This document shows positions 55,693 to 64,000 of a DNA stretch of 64,000 nucleotides, piece by piece. Both the position numbers and the translations under genes were made by a program. Source of the stretch: Spirochaetota bacterium (GTDB lineage: Bacteria; Spirochaetota; UBA4802; JAFGDQ01); the NCBI GenBank assembly GCA_034190085.1, contig JAXHTS010000052.1, positions 1 to 64,000 of the forward strand. The letters run 5' to 3'. Under the pieces are notes generated by a model that worked only from the letters and a program-made list of their open reading frames with translations, had not been told where the DNA came from and ran no database searches. Each line of letters begins with the position of its first letter. Position 1 is the first letter of the stretch.

Positions 55693-56154
55693 AGTACTGT
55701 TTCATCCTTAAATAAGCAAATTCCATACAATATCATTTATCGTCATTTCTTTAATTAGAATAAAGTAGAAAATATTTAAAAATGTATAGCTTCAATGAAA
55801 TGGGACAAAAACAATAATCACCTGAACATTTATATCTATCTTAAATAAAGATGGATAATCTGAAATTAGATTTTGGATCAAAAATCACATTTTCAATAAT
55901 GTTAGTGGCTCATATATATTTCATAGGGAATTTGTCAAAAAAATTCGTAACAGAAATACTATCCTAAGTAATAGGAATGATTAATTGATATTGGAAAATA
56001 TAAATTGAGATGATCTTATAATAAGAACACTATCCATACTTGTGAAGGTAAATCTTATTTAGAATCTGTGATAAGCCATATATCGATTATTATTATTATT
56101 ATTGTCCAGATTGAGTTAGCGATTACTTTATACTAATGATGATAGTATTCATAT

Positions 56155-56184
56155 CCCGAATTCAAATTCGGGCCTAGTTTTTTT
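56155..56184 (+). terminator. Rho-independent terminator without an identified upstream gene
   Basis: CCCGAATT (56155-56162) pairs with AATTCGGG (56165-56172) around CA, followed by a run of seven T at 56178-56184. The nearest plus-strand gene upstream is murB at 53348, which has its own terminator, so this one must end some other transcript. Confidence 0.7.
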
Positions 56185-56205
56185 AATCATACTAACTTTT
56201 TTAAG

Positions 56206-56235
56206 TTGACTCCCTCGCTCTAAAATATATATATA
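56206..56235 (+). promoter_or_regulatory. Promoter candidate for the CaiB/BaiF genes
   Basis: TTGACT (56206-56211) as -35 with TATATA (56230-56235) as -10 at an 18-base spacing. It lies directly after the terminator and gives a leader of about 220 bases before the ATG at 56461. Confidence 0.4.
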
Positions 56236-56460
56236 ATATTGAATTAATATAATCAAATATGGTATATGATTGTAAGTAACCGATTAGTTTCTTACTATAT
56301 TTTACTACTAAGATAGACTCTTAAGAGAGATTGTTTAACATGTTATTATGGTTCAGTGAATTTGATTCCGAATCGAATGATCCTTGCAATATAATATGCA
56401 TATTTCATGTAATATCAATCCATACTGTTAGCGTAATTATAATAAATGAGGAGCAGATAA

Positions 56461-57741
56461 ATGGCGATAACAAAGGGTCCACTAAATGGCATTAGAATTC
56501 TTGATATGACTCATATGCATGCCGGTCCATATGGAACTATGCTTTTAGGGGATCTGGGAGCGGAGGTTATCAAATTAGAATCACCTACTGGCGATATGAT
56601 GAGAATGGGGAATAAGGAAGTAACCATTGAAAATTTGTATATTATTGGTATCAATAGAAATAAGAAGAGTCTGGTCTTAAACTTGAAAGGAGAATATGGC
56701 AAAAAGGCTTTTTATGATCTCGTTAGAAAATCGGATGTTGTTTATTCCAACACACGGGCGGAAGTTCCCCAAAGGCAGGGTACTGATTTTAATACACTTA
56801 AGAAAATTAATCCAGGAATAATACGCTGTAACATCTCTGGTTATGGCGAGACTGGACCAGCTATTGGTTATCCCTCTTTTGATATTATAGCCTGTGGGCA
56901 TAGCGGTATATTGAGTATCTCCGGTGAACCTGGCAAGGCTCCAATAATACCTGGGGGTATTGCTTTGGCTGATATGATGGGCGGCATTGTCGGCTCAATG
57001 TCAGTATTAGCTGCTTTGGTAAGGAGGAAGATGGATGGTAAAGGAGTGCAAATAGAAACAAATCTTCTCGATGGACTCTTGTTGCTTCAACAGGTCATGT
57101 TTCAATACTATTTTTTATCAGGAGAAGAGCCTGGTCTTCAGGGAAAGCGGCATCTCTTTGGCCCTGGATATGGAATATATGATACAAAGGATAGTCATAT
57201 AACGATGTGCCCAGATGATCATGATAAAGCTCTCAAACTCATAGGGCTTGAATGGACTTTGAGTGATCCTCGTTTCGCAAAACCTGATAATAGGGTAAAG
57301 AATCGGGAAGAGCTTGATAAATATATTGAGGATGCTTTATTAGAGAAAACAACCGAGGAGTGGATTAAACTTCTCCGTGATCAAAATGATCTTGCCTGTG
57401 GACCTGTTTTGAATTATGAGCAAATATTTAATGATCCACAGGTATTGCATAATAAAATGATCATTGAGATGGAGCTAAAGGGGGAAAAATACAACACGCT
57501 TGGATCTTTATTTAAATTATCAAAGGGAAATAATCAAGACCTAATTGAGGGGACATTCGAATCAGCCCCTGATTTGGGTGCAAATACTGATGAGATACTA
57601 AAGGATATTCTATGCTATTCGGATGATATGATTGAAAAGATTAAGGCAGAAAATGTCGCGTATCTACAGACACGTAGTGAAGGTGCTCAGATCATCAGGA
57701 TGCCTAGCGAGGAAGAAATATCTGAGCAATCGAAAGAGTAA
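56461..57741 (+). CDS. CaiB/BaiF family CoA-transferase (class III)
   Basis: The 426-residue protein begins MAITKGPLNGIRILDMTH and then AGPYGTMLLGDLGAEVIKLE, the classical family start. YSNTRAEVPQRQGTDFNTL and NISGYGETGPAIGYPSFD follow, and GGIALADMMGGIVGSMSVLA carries Asp171, the expected CoA-thioester nucleophile. GAGGAG nine bases before the ATG is a strong ribosome site. The gene is followed 20 bases later by a paralogue, so they may form a heteromer or a two-substrate pair. Substrate acids cannot be read from sequence. Confidence 0.92.
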   Translation: MAITKGPLNGIRILDMTHMHAGPYGTMLLGDLGAEVIKLESPTGDMMRMGNKEVTIENLYIIGINRNKKSLVLNLKGEYGKKAFYDLVRKSDVVYSNTRAEVPQRQGTDFNTLKKINPGIIRCNISGYGETGPAIGYPSFDIIACGHSGILSISGEPGKAPIIPGGIALADMMGGIVGSMSVLAALVRRKMDGKGVQIETNLLDGLLLLQQVMFQYYFLSGEEPGLQGKRHLFGPGYGIYDTKDSHITMCPDDHDKALKLIGLEWTLSDPRFAKPDNRVKNREELDKYIEDALLEKTTEEWIKLLRDQNDLACGPVLNYEQIFNDPQVLHNKMIIEMELKGEKYNTLGSLFKLSKGNNQDLIEGTFESAPDLGANTDEILKDILCYSDDMIEKIKAENVAYLQTRSEGAQIIRMPSEEEISEQSKE

Positions 57742-57761
57742 TAAGTTTAGGAGGATAATGA

Positions 57762-58985
57762 ATGGCAATTACTAAAGGACCATTGAGTGGAATTCGGGTC
57801 CTCGATTTGAGTCAGGCGGATGCCGGTCCTGTTACGACAATGCTTTTGGGAGATTTGGGGGCAGAAGTTATTAAGTTGGAGTCTCCATTGGGGGATTTGA
57901 TGAGATTTGGTGATTCAGAAATAAAAGTAGATGTCAAGAATTATTATATGTTAACCCTTAATCGAAATAAAAAGAGTGTGGTATTGGATTTGAAGGGGAA
58001 GCTTGGGAAAGAGGCCTTTAATGAATTGGTTAAGGTCTCAGATATAGTCTTTTCTAATTTTCGAGCGGATGTTCCCCAGAGACTTGGTATTGACTTTGAT
58101 GCTTTGAAGAAAATTAATCCCAATATTATTCAGTGTAATCTTACTGGCTTTGGGGCCACAGGTCCATATACTGAATATCCCTGCTTTGATATAGTTGCCT
58201 GCGGTCATAGCGGTATATTGAGCGTCTGTGGCGAGCCTGGTGGTTCACCCGTGGTGCCAGGGGGAATTGCGTTGGCAGATTTGATGAGTGGAATATATGC
58301 GGTTCTATCTATCTTGGCTGCCCTAATTAATAAAAATCAGGATGGGGAGGGTATAAAGGTAGATGCTAATATGCTAGATTCCCTTTTATTTATGCAGAAG
58401 GTGCTTTTTCAAAGCTACTTTTCTAGCGGTAAGGTTGTCAGTTTCCAGGGAAGAAGGCATCATATGCTTCCAACGTATGGTATTTTTAAGACTAAAGATG
58501 GATCAATGACATTAGGCCCAACCAATGAAGATAAATTAATAGAGCTTGTAGGTCTTGGATGGATGTTGGAAGATCCAAAGTATAACAATATAGTGAGCAG
58601 AGTTGTAAACAAGGAAGAGTTTACGAAATATTTTGAGGAGGCATTGCTGCAGAAGACCACAGAGGAGTGGGTTAGGCTCTTTCGCGATGAGAATGACTGG
58701 GCTTCAGGTCCTGTTTATAATTATGATCAGGTTACTAAGGATCCGCAGGTTTCGCATAATAATATGATTAAAGAAATGGAACTTAAGGGGAAAAAATATA
58801 AGACTATTGGTTCAGTATTCAAGATGCATGGAATGATAGAGGGGGAGCCCGATCCACCTCCTGATCTTGGTGAGCAAACAGAGGAAATATTGAGGGATGT
58901 ATTGGGTTATTCTGGTAAACTGATCAATGATATTAAATCAGAAAATGAGATTGGCGCCTGGAGAATGAGAGGATGTAAGAAATAA
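57762..58985 (+). CDS. CaiB/BaiF family CoA-transferase (class III), paralogue
   Basis: A 407-residue protein with MAITKGPLSGIRVLDLSQ and GPVTTMLLGDLGAEVIKLES at the start. FSNFRADVPQRLGIDFDAL, NLTGFGATGPYTEYPCFD and GGIALADLMSGIYAVLS with Asp173 follow. It is closely related along its whole length to the product of 56461, which shows a tandem duplication. GGAGG lies seven bases before the ATG. Codon use is less AT-rich than in the polysaccharide island. The two differ mostly in the central substrate region and at the C-terminus. Confidence 0.92.
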   Translation: MAITKGPLSGIRVLDLSQADAGPVTTMLLGDLGAEVIKLESPLGDLMRFGDSEIKVDVKNYYMLTLNRNKKSVVLDLKGKLGKEAFNELVKVSDIVFSNFRADVPQRLGIDFDALKKINPNIIQCNLTGFGATGPYTEYPCFDIVACGHSGILSVCGEPGGSPVVPGGIALADLMSGIYAVLSILAALINKNQDGEGIKVDANMLDSLLFMQKVLFQSYFSSGKVVSFQGRRHHMLPTYGIFKTKDGSMTLGPTNEDKLIELVGLGWMLEDPKYNNIVSRVVNKEEFTKYFEEALLQKTTEEWVRLFRDENDWASGPVYNYDQVTKDPQVSHNNMIKEMELKGKKYKTIGSVFKMHGMIEGEPDPPPDLGEQTEEILRDVLGYSGKLINDIKSENEIGAWRMRGCKK

Positions 58986-59253
58986 TATGATCACCCATCA
59001 TTTGAAATCATTGAGATATCCACGCAAGAAATGTCTTATAGTACTATCATAAATAAAATTTAGCGATATTTATTTTATGGATTAAATATATCATCACAAT
59101 AATAAAACATGCCACTGACATAATATAAATAGAATGTCATAGAACAGATACCTACCTATAGAAATCAAGAATTACCCATAGACATTATTAAATGCATGTT
59201 TTCTAATATAGTGTTTATTCAATTTGATGGATTTATACAAATGGTCGAAGAGA

Positions 59254-62200
59254 ATGAAGATGATTGAATTATCTGGGTATTTGATCAAGGAAAAGCTCTT
59301 TCATGGGTATCATTCTGCCCTTTTCCGTGGAATCAGGAAGAGCGATGACTTGCCTGTAATGATTAAGACTTTTGACAAAGTCGCAGTTTCTGAGGCGCGT
59401 TTTGCACATTTTAAACAAGAATTTTCTGTGATACAGAATCTGGAATCTGATTTTATTGTAAAAACCTACAGTTTGGAAAGATATAGCCATGGCCTTGCCC
59501 TTGTATCAGAGGATTTCACCGGAATACCACTTAGAGAGTATTATCATAATAGCTATCAAAATATTTCAGTTTTTATAGAGATTGCCATTCAACTTTCAAA
59601 AGCGTTGATAGATGTTCATCATTCGGGTCTAATCCATAAAGATATTAAACCTATAAATATTTTAATCAATAAAAATACAAGAAGGATTAAGTTAATAGAT
59701 TGGGGGATTTCGTCCATCCTGATCAATGAGATTGAGGACATCTATAATTCAGAAGTGTTAAGAGACACGCTGCCCTACATATCACCTGAGCAGACTGGTC
59801 GCATGAATCGTTTCATGGATTATCGCACTGACTTCTATTCCCTTGGTGTTGTGTTATACGAAATGTTGATTAAAAGGCTTCCCTTCTTTTCATTTAATCC
59901 AATTGAGCTTTTTCACAGTCATATTGCAAAAAATCCGCAACCCCCAGTGGAATATAATCCAGAGGTTCCTGAGGCTATTTCTCAGATCATAATGAAAATG
60001 CTCTCTAAGAATGCTGAGGATAGGTATCAGTATGCTGGTGGAATTGTAGAGGATCTGGAAAGATGTATAAATCAAATAAAAAGGGAAGGTAAGATTGAGC
60101 CCTTTGTCATTGGTGGCGATGACCTATTACATGTAGATAGAATATTGATCCCTCAGAAAATCTATGGCCGGGAGGAAGAGATCGGCATATTGATGAGAGC
60201 CTTTGACCGCATCAGCAATGGAGCATCAGGTCTGATGCTGGTAGCCGGTTATGCAGGTGTAGGGAAAAGTGTACTCATAAATGAAGTGCATAAGCCCATT
60301 GTGGAGCATAGAGGTTATTTTTTATGGGGGAAGTTTGATCAATTGAGAATGAATGTGCCATACAGTGCCATTATTCAGGCTTTCCAGGGTTTTATAAGGC
60401 AGTTGCTTACAGAAAGCGAGGAGCGAATTAATTTATGGAAAGAACTTTTAAAAGAAGCCCTTGGAAACAATGGCAGGATAATTGCTGAAATTATTCCAGA
60501 GGTAGAACTGTTAACTGGGAAACAACCTGAGATTCCTGAACTCAGGGCTGATGAATCTCAAAGGAGATTTCATCTTGTTTTTCAGGATTTTATTAGGGTA
60601 TTATCTAAAGCAGATCATCCTATTGTTGTATTTTTTGATGATCTCCAGTGGGCGGATTCTGCAAGTTTGGATCTTATTAGGATATTGATTGATGATTCGT
60701 CTATACAATATATATTGTTTATTGGCGCTTTCCGAGACAATGAGATTACGCCTTCTCATCGCTTAACGCTGTGGCTAAATGATATTGAAAATTTAGGGAT
60801 TAAGTTTGATCAAATAATATTACAACCTCTCAGTATAGATAGTATCAATCTGTTGATTGCTGACACTTTAAAGCGTAGTCCCGATGTTATCAATTCTCTG
60901 TCTGAGCTTATATATAAAAAAACTGGAGGCAATCCCTTTTTTATTAAACAATTTTTAGAAAAACTTAGTGATGAAAAGTTGCTGGTCTTTTCAACGCAGA
61001 CTGGATGGCAATGGGATGTTGAAAGCATTGAGGAGATGGATGTAACAGATAATGTAGTTGATCTTATGACTGAGAAGATACTCAGACTGCCGGATGGCCC
61101 CCTGGATATTATAAAGACAGCTTCATGCTTTGGAAGCAAGTTTAGTATTGAAGTGCTGGCAGAATCTTACAATAAAACTGTTTACGAAATATATGAAAAT
61201 ATTGTTGTGTTACTTGAGAGTGGTTTTGTGCTTTTAATGCATGATGCATTTAGATTTTCTCATGATCGAATACAAGAGGCTGTTTACTCCATTACCTTGG
61301 ATGAGGAAAGGAAAAGGAAGCATTATAGAATTGGAAAGCTTCTGCTTCAAAAGGCAGGGATTGAGGAGATATCAGAGAATGTGTTTAATATAGTAGATCA
61401 GTTAAACCTTGGAATGGAGCTTATTACTGACCAGGGGGAGCTGAGAGAGCTTGCCAGATTGAACCTTTTAGCCGGGCAGAAAGCCAAGGCCTCGACAGCA
61501 TATGAAACAGCAGATCTATATCTTGAATTTGGGATAAATCTTTTGCATTGCGATGCATGGGAAAAGGAATATGATTTAGCCCTTTCATTATATACAGAGA
61601 TTGGCGAAGTAAAATATCTAATTGGAGAAAATGAGCAGGCTGAAATCTTTTTAGATACTGTTTTAAAGAATGCAAAGAGATTATTGGATAAAGTACGAGT
61701 ATATGAGACAAAGATTACAAGCTTTACCATTCTTAATAGGAGGCTTGAGGCTATAAGTTTGGGGAGAGAGGCTCTTACCATGCTGGGTGTTGACATGCCA
61801 GGAGAGGCAAGCCCTGAATTAATAAATGAAGAGATGAATCTTGTGAAACAGAATATAGGGGGTAGAGAAATAGAGGAACTTGCCTACCTCCCTGATCTAA
61901 ATGACGTTAATAAAATAGCAATTGCCCGTATTCTAATATCCTGCTCAGTCGCTGCATATACGACAACTCCGGAATATATGTCATTGATAATATTGAAGCT
62001 GGTAAATATATCATTAACCAGCGGTAACACAAAAAATACCTCCTTTGCGTATGTTGTCTATGGTTTAATATTATGCGGTAGATTGGGGGAAATTGAACTT
62101 GGGTATAGATTTGGTAGGCTCGCGTTGGAGCTTGTTTATAGATTTAATGCAGTAGAATTTAAAGCAAAGGTATTTTATGTTTATGGAGATATGATAAATC

Positions 62201-64000
62201 ACTGGAATAATCATTACAGGGAAGATCTTCCCTATCTCCTTGAATCATACAGAAGCGGCTCAGAAACAGGGGACCTGTCATATGCGTCATATGCTGTGAA
62301 CCATCTTATTATTACTTCATTCCTTATGGGTGAGCCCTTAGGTGAATTACGGGAAATGATAGATAAATACTATGAAGTTATACTGAAGTACAAGCAGTTA
62401 AGCGTTATTCAGGAGTATAAACTTTGGTACCAGATGGTGATCAATCTCTTGGAGATGAGTGAGGATAAGCTGTTTATTAAGGGTGAGATATGCGATGAAA
62501 AGGAGATAGTTCAGGAATGGGAAAGAACAAATATGCTTACTGGTATTGGATATTATACTGTAGCAAAACAAATAATTTTATATTTATATGGCGATTATAG
62601 AAATTCCATAACTATATCCGAAAAAGGTGAAAAATCCATAAATACTATGATAGGCATGAATCTTGTAGCTGAATATTATTATTATTATTCATTATCATTG
62701 CTTGCTTATTATCCTAGCGCAAGCGATGATAAACAAGCGGATTATCTGGAAAAGGTAGAGTCTAATCAGGAGAAAATGAAGAAGTGGGCTGCACACGCGC
62801 CGGAAAATTTTGAGCATAAATATTTGTTTGTTGAGGCGGAAATATCCAGATTATGGGGAGAAATAAAGTCAACTATCAACCTTTATGACGGAGCGGTTGA
62901 ATTGGCCAATCAGAATGGATTTATTCAGGATGAGGCCATGGCTAACGAACGCGCTGCTCATTTTTATCTTTCTGAAGGAATGGAGAAGATAGCTCGGGTA
63001 TATATGCAGGAAGCTTATAGAGGATACAGACGCTGGGGAGCTGTTATTAAGGCAACTGATCTGAAGAATGAATATCCTTATCTTTCAGAATTGCATAATC
63101 ATTTACAATCTGATGCAACAATAATGCTTGATTACTTAAGCATTGTAAACTCACTTCAAGCGATCTCCAGCGAGATTGTTTTAGAGGAATTGCTTGATAA
63201 ATTGATGAAGATCGTTCTTGAGGGTTCAAGCGCAAACAGGGGGGTTATAATTCTAATTAAAGACGATAAACCTTTTGTAGAGGCTGAAAGGATAGTGTTG
63301 GATAAAGAGTTATCTATTATTAAAGCTGTACCTCTTGGGGAGAGGGATGACCTGTTAAAGCCTGTTATAAATTATGTAAAAAGATCATTGGATTTTATCG
63401 TTTTAGACGATGCCCCCAACAAAGGAGATTATAGATTCGATGCTTATGTGGTTAAGAGCAAACCGAGGTCTATATTCTGTCTGCCTGTAATAAAACAGGC
63501 AGAATTGATTGGTATTCTTTATCTGGAAAATAATATAACTGCAGGCGCCTTTACCCCTGATCGGGTGGAGCTTCTTCAGTTATTAGCTTCTCAGGCAGCC
63601 ATTTCCCTTCAGAATGCAATGTTGATAGACGATATGAGAAAAGCAGATGAAGCGCTGAGGGAATCAGAGTTTCGTTATCGCACACTTTTCGAGAGAGCCC
63701 CCATTATCATTGGCATTACTGATCATAATGGCAAGATCCTTACATGGAGTGAATATACTCAAAAGTTGTTGGGATACTCCAAGTCCGAGATGGCGAGAGT
63801 TAATGTAAAGGAAATGTATGTGAATATATTAGATCGCGATCATTTAATACAACAATTACAGACCGATAGCATGCTCCCCGGTAGAGAAGTTCAATTTAAA
63901 AAAAAGGATGGATCGTATTTTTATGCAAACCTTTCTTTACTTCCATTTAAATGGGAAGGCAAGGGTGCGATCTTGTTAATGGCACAGGATATTACCGAAC
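59254..64000 (+). CDS. Serine/threonine kinase-like AAA-ATPase GAF-PAS multi-sensor protein (runs off the window)
   Basis: At least 1582 residues, with no stop before the window end. Domains in order are as follows. A protein-kinase fold covers about 1-275, with VMIKTFDKVAV, GLIHKDIKPINILIN (HKD in place of HRD), LIDWGISSIL and YISPEQTGRMNR. An AAA/AAA16-type ATPase covers about 300-600, with P-loop AGYAGVGKSVLINEV at about 331 and Walker B VVFFDDLQWADS at about 460. A long helical/TPR region covers about 620-1280. A GAF domain lies at about 1290-1450 (LDYLSIVNSLQAISSEIVLE). A PAS domain starts at about 1470 (LRESEFRYRTLFERAPIIIG). Such proteins usually end in a histidine kinase. Start is ATG 59254 or 59260. 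Confidence 0.85.
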   Translation, partial: MKMIELSGYLIKEKLFHGYHSALFRGIRKSDDLPVMIKTFDKVAVSEARFAHFKQEFSVIQNLESDFIVKTYSLERYSHGLALVSEDFTGIPLREYYHNSYQNISVFIEIAIQLSKALIDVHHSGLIHKDIKPINILINKNTRRIKLIDWGISSILINEIEDIYNSEVLRDTLPYISPEQTGRMNRFMDYRTDFYSLGVVLYEMLIKRLPFFSFNPIELFHSHIAKNPQPPVEYNPEVPEAISQIIMKMLSKNAEDRYQYAGGIVEDLERCINQIKREGKIEPFVIGGDDLLHVDRILIPQKIYGREEEIGILMRAFDRISNGASGLMLVAGYAGVGKSVLINEVHKPIVEHRGYFLWGKFDQLRMNVPYSAIIQAFQGFIRQLLTESEERINLWKELLKEALGNNGRIIAEIIPEVELLTGKQPEIPELRADESQRRFHLVFQDFIRVLSKADHPIVVFFDDLQWADSASLDLIRILIDDSSIQYILFIGAFRDNEITPSHRLTLWLNDIENLGIKFDQIILQPLSIDSINLLIADTLKRSPDVINSLSELIYKKTGGNPFFIKQFLEKLSDEKLLVFSTQTGWQWDVESIEEMDVTDNVVDLMTEKILRLPDGPLDIIKTASCFGSKFSIEVLAESYNKTVYEIYENIVVLLESGFVLLMHDAFRFSHDRIQEAVYSITLDEERKRKHYRIGKLLLQKAGIEEISENVFNIVDQLNLGMELITDQGELRELARLNLLAGQKAKASTAYETADLYLEFGINLLHCDAWEKEYDLALSLYTEIGEVKYLIGENEQAEIFLDTVLKNAKRLLDKVRVYETKITSFTILNRRLEAISLGREALTMLGVDMPGEASPELINEEMNLVKQNIGGREIEELAYLPDLNDVNKIAIARILISCSVAAYTTTPEYMSLIILKLVNISLTSGNTKNTSFAYVVYGLILCGRLGEIELGYRFGRLALELVYRFNAVEFKAKVFYVYGDMINHWNNHYREDLPYLLESYRSGSETGDLSYASYAVNHLIITSFLMGEPLGELREMIDKYYEVILKYKQLSVIQEYKLWYQMVINLLEMSEDKLFIKGEICDEKEIVQEWERTNMLTGIGYYTVAKQIILYLYGDYRNSITISEKGEKSINTMIGMNLVAEYYYYYSLSLLAYYPSASDDKQADYLEKVESNQEKMKKWAAHAPENFEHKYLFVEAEISRLWGEIKSTINLYDGAVELANQNGFIQDEAMANERAAHFYLSEGMEKIARVYMQEAYRGYRRWGAVIKATDLKNEYPYLSELHNHLQSDATIMLDYLSIVNSLQAISSEIVLEELLDKLMKIVLEGSSANRGVIILIKDDKPFVEAERIVLDKELSIIKAVPLGERDDLLKPVINYVKRSLDFIVLDDAPNKGDYRFDAYVVKSKPRSIFCLPVIKQAELIGILYLENNITAGAFTPDRVELLQLLASQAAISLQNAMLIDDMRKADEALRESEFRYRTLFERAPIIIGITDHNGKILTWSEYTQKLLGYSKSEMARVNVKEMYVNILDRDHLIQQLQTDSMLPGREVQFKKKDGSYFYANLSLLPFKWEGKGAILLMAQDITE

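Larger units (their letters stand above)
55693..56460. other. Long gene-free region with a terminator and a promoter candidate
   Basis: No protein gene is supported in these 768 bases. The stretch holds a (ATT)n microsatellite at about 56087-56103, a good Rho-independent terminator at 56155-56184 whose gene is unseen, and a promoter candidate at 56206-56235 pointing to the CaiB genes. A small RNA gene ending at the terminator is possible. Confidence 0.5.

Noticed and set aside
56087-56103. CRISPR or tandem repeat array suggested by ATT repetition
   Set aside because: It is a plain trinucleotide microsatellite, with no spacers and no repeat longer than three bases. No CRISPR array was seen anywhere in the window.
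1-64000. tRNA or rRNA genes, and an integrase with attachment sites at the island borders
   Set aside because: No tRNA-like cloverleaf, rRNA signature or integrase gene was recognised. The island borders show only insertion-sequence debris on the left and plain sequence on the right.

Overview
The window looks like a chromosomal piece of an AT-rich diderm bacterium. A spirochaete-like lineage is my best guess, but only a guess. It rests on several lipoproteins with relaxed lipoboxes, a POTRA plus beta-barrel outer membrane protein, and a giant kinase/AAA/GAF/PAS sensor protein. No rRNA, tRNA or CRISPR array was seen.

Positions 1 to about 42,900 form a surface-polysaccharide (O-antigen or exopolysaccharide) island. 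It opens with insertion-sequence debris (1-460). A promoter, a perfect palindromic operator and a MarR-type EPS-associated regulator follow (571-900). The plus-strand run from 1109 to 29042 then carries a Wzx-like flippase, many glycosyltransferases (GT2, GT4 and CgeB-like), SAM methyltransferases, a DegT aminotransferase, acetyltransferases, a polysaccharide deacetylase, a Wzy-like polymerase and a UPF0104 membrane protein. A minus-strand operon (35980 to 29074) encodes three membrane proteins, a methyltransferase, a glutaminase/N-acetyl-sugar amidotransferase fusion and a B12-binding radical SAM protein. A second plus-strand operon (36359-42878) makes GDP-4-keto-6-deoxymannose and GDP-L-fucose type sugars (two Gmd-like enzymes and a fucose synthase). 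It ends with a WecA/MraY-like initiating transferase and an O-antigen ligase-like protein.

The most interesting part is 9779-15608: a MaoC-like hydratase, an FkbH-type HAD enzyme, an acyl carrier protein, an MBOAT acyltransferase, an overlooked 52-residue membrane microprotein, a DltD-like SGNH protein and an SDR. The order ACP, MBOAT, microprotein, SGNH protein is the Dlt (D-alanylation) architecture. The microprotein ends in a Tyr-x-acidic-Phe tail like DltX. FkbH (glyceryl-ACP forming in known cases) takes the place of the D-alanine ligase DltA. I propose a Dlt-like system that puts a glyceryl or derived acyl group on an envelope glycan.

The island carries a decayed ISKra4-like element (about 17.5-18.8 kb), an internally deleted IS5-like element with terminal inverted repeats (23320-24157), a second IS5-like right end at 1-125 and an IS630 remnant. 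Several genes are broken by single changes: a hexapeptide acetyltransferase with an in-frame TAG where related proteins often have an aromatic residue, and a frameshifted beta-propeller lipoprotein.

From about 43 kb onward the content is ordinary chromosome: a metallophosphoesterase lipoprotein, signal peptidase I, a methyltransferase, RlmB, CysS, a peptide-binding lipoprotein, MurB, an outer membrane protein, a STAS protein and tandem CaiB/BaiF CoA-transferases. The last gene is a very long signalling protein that runs off the window end.
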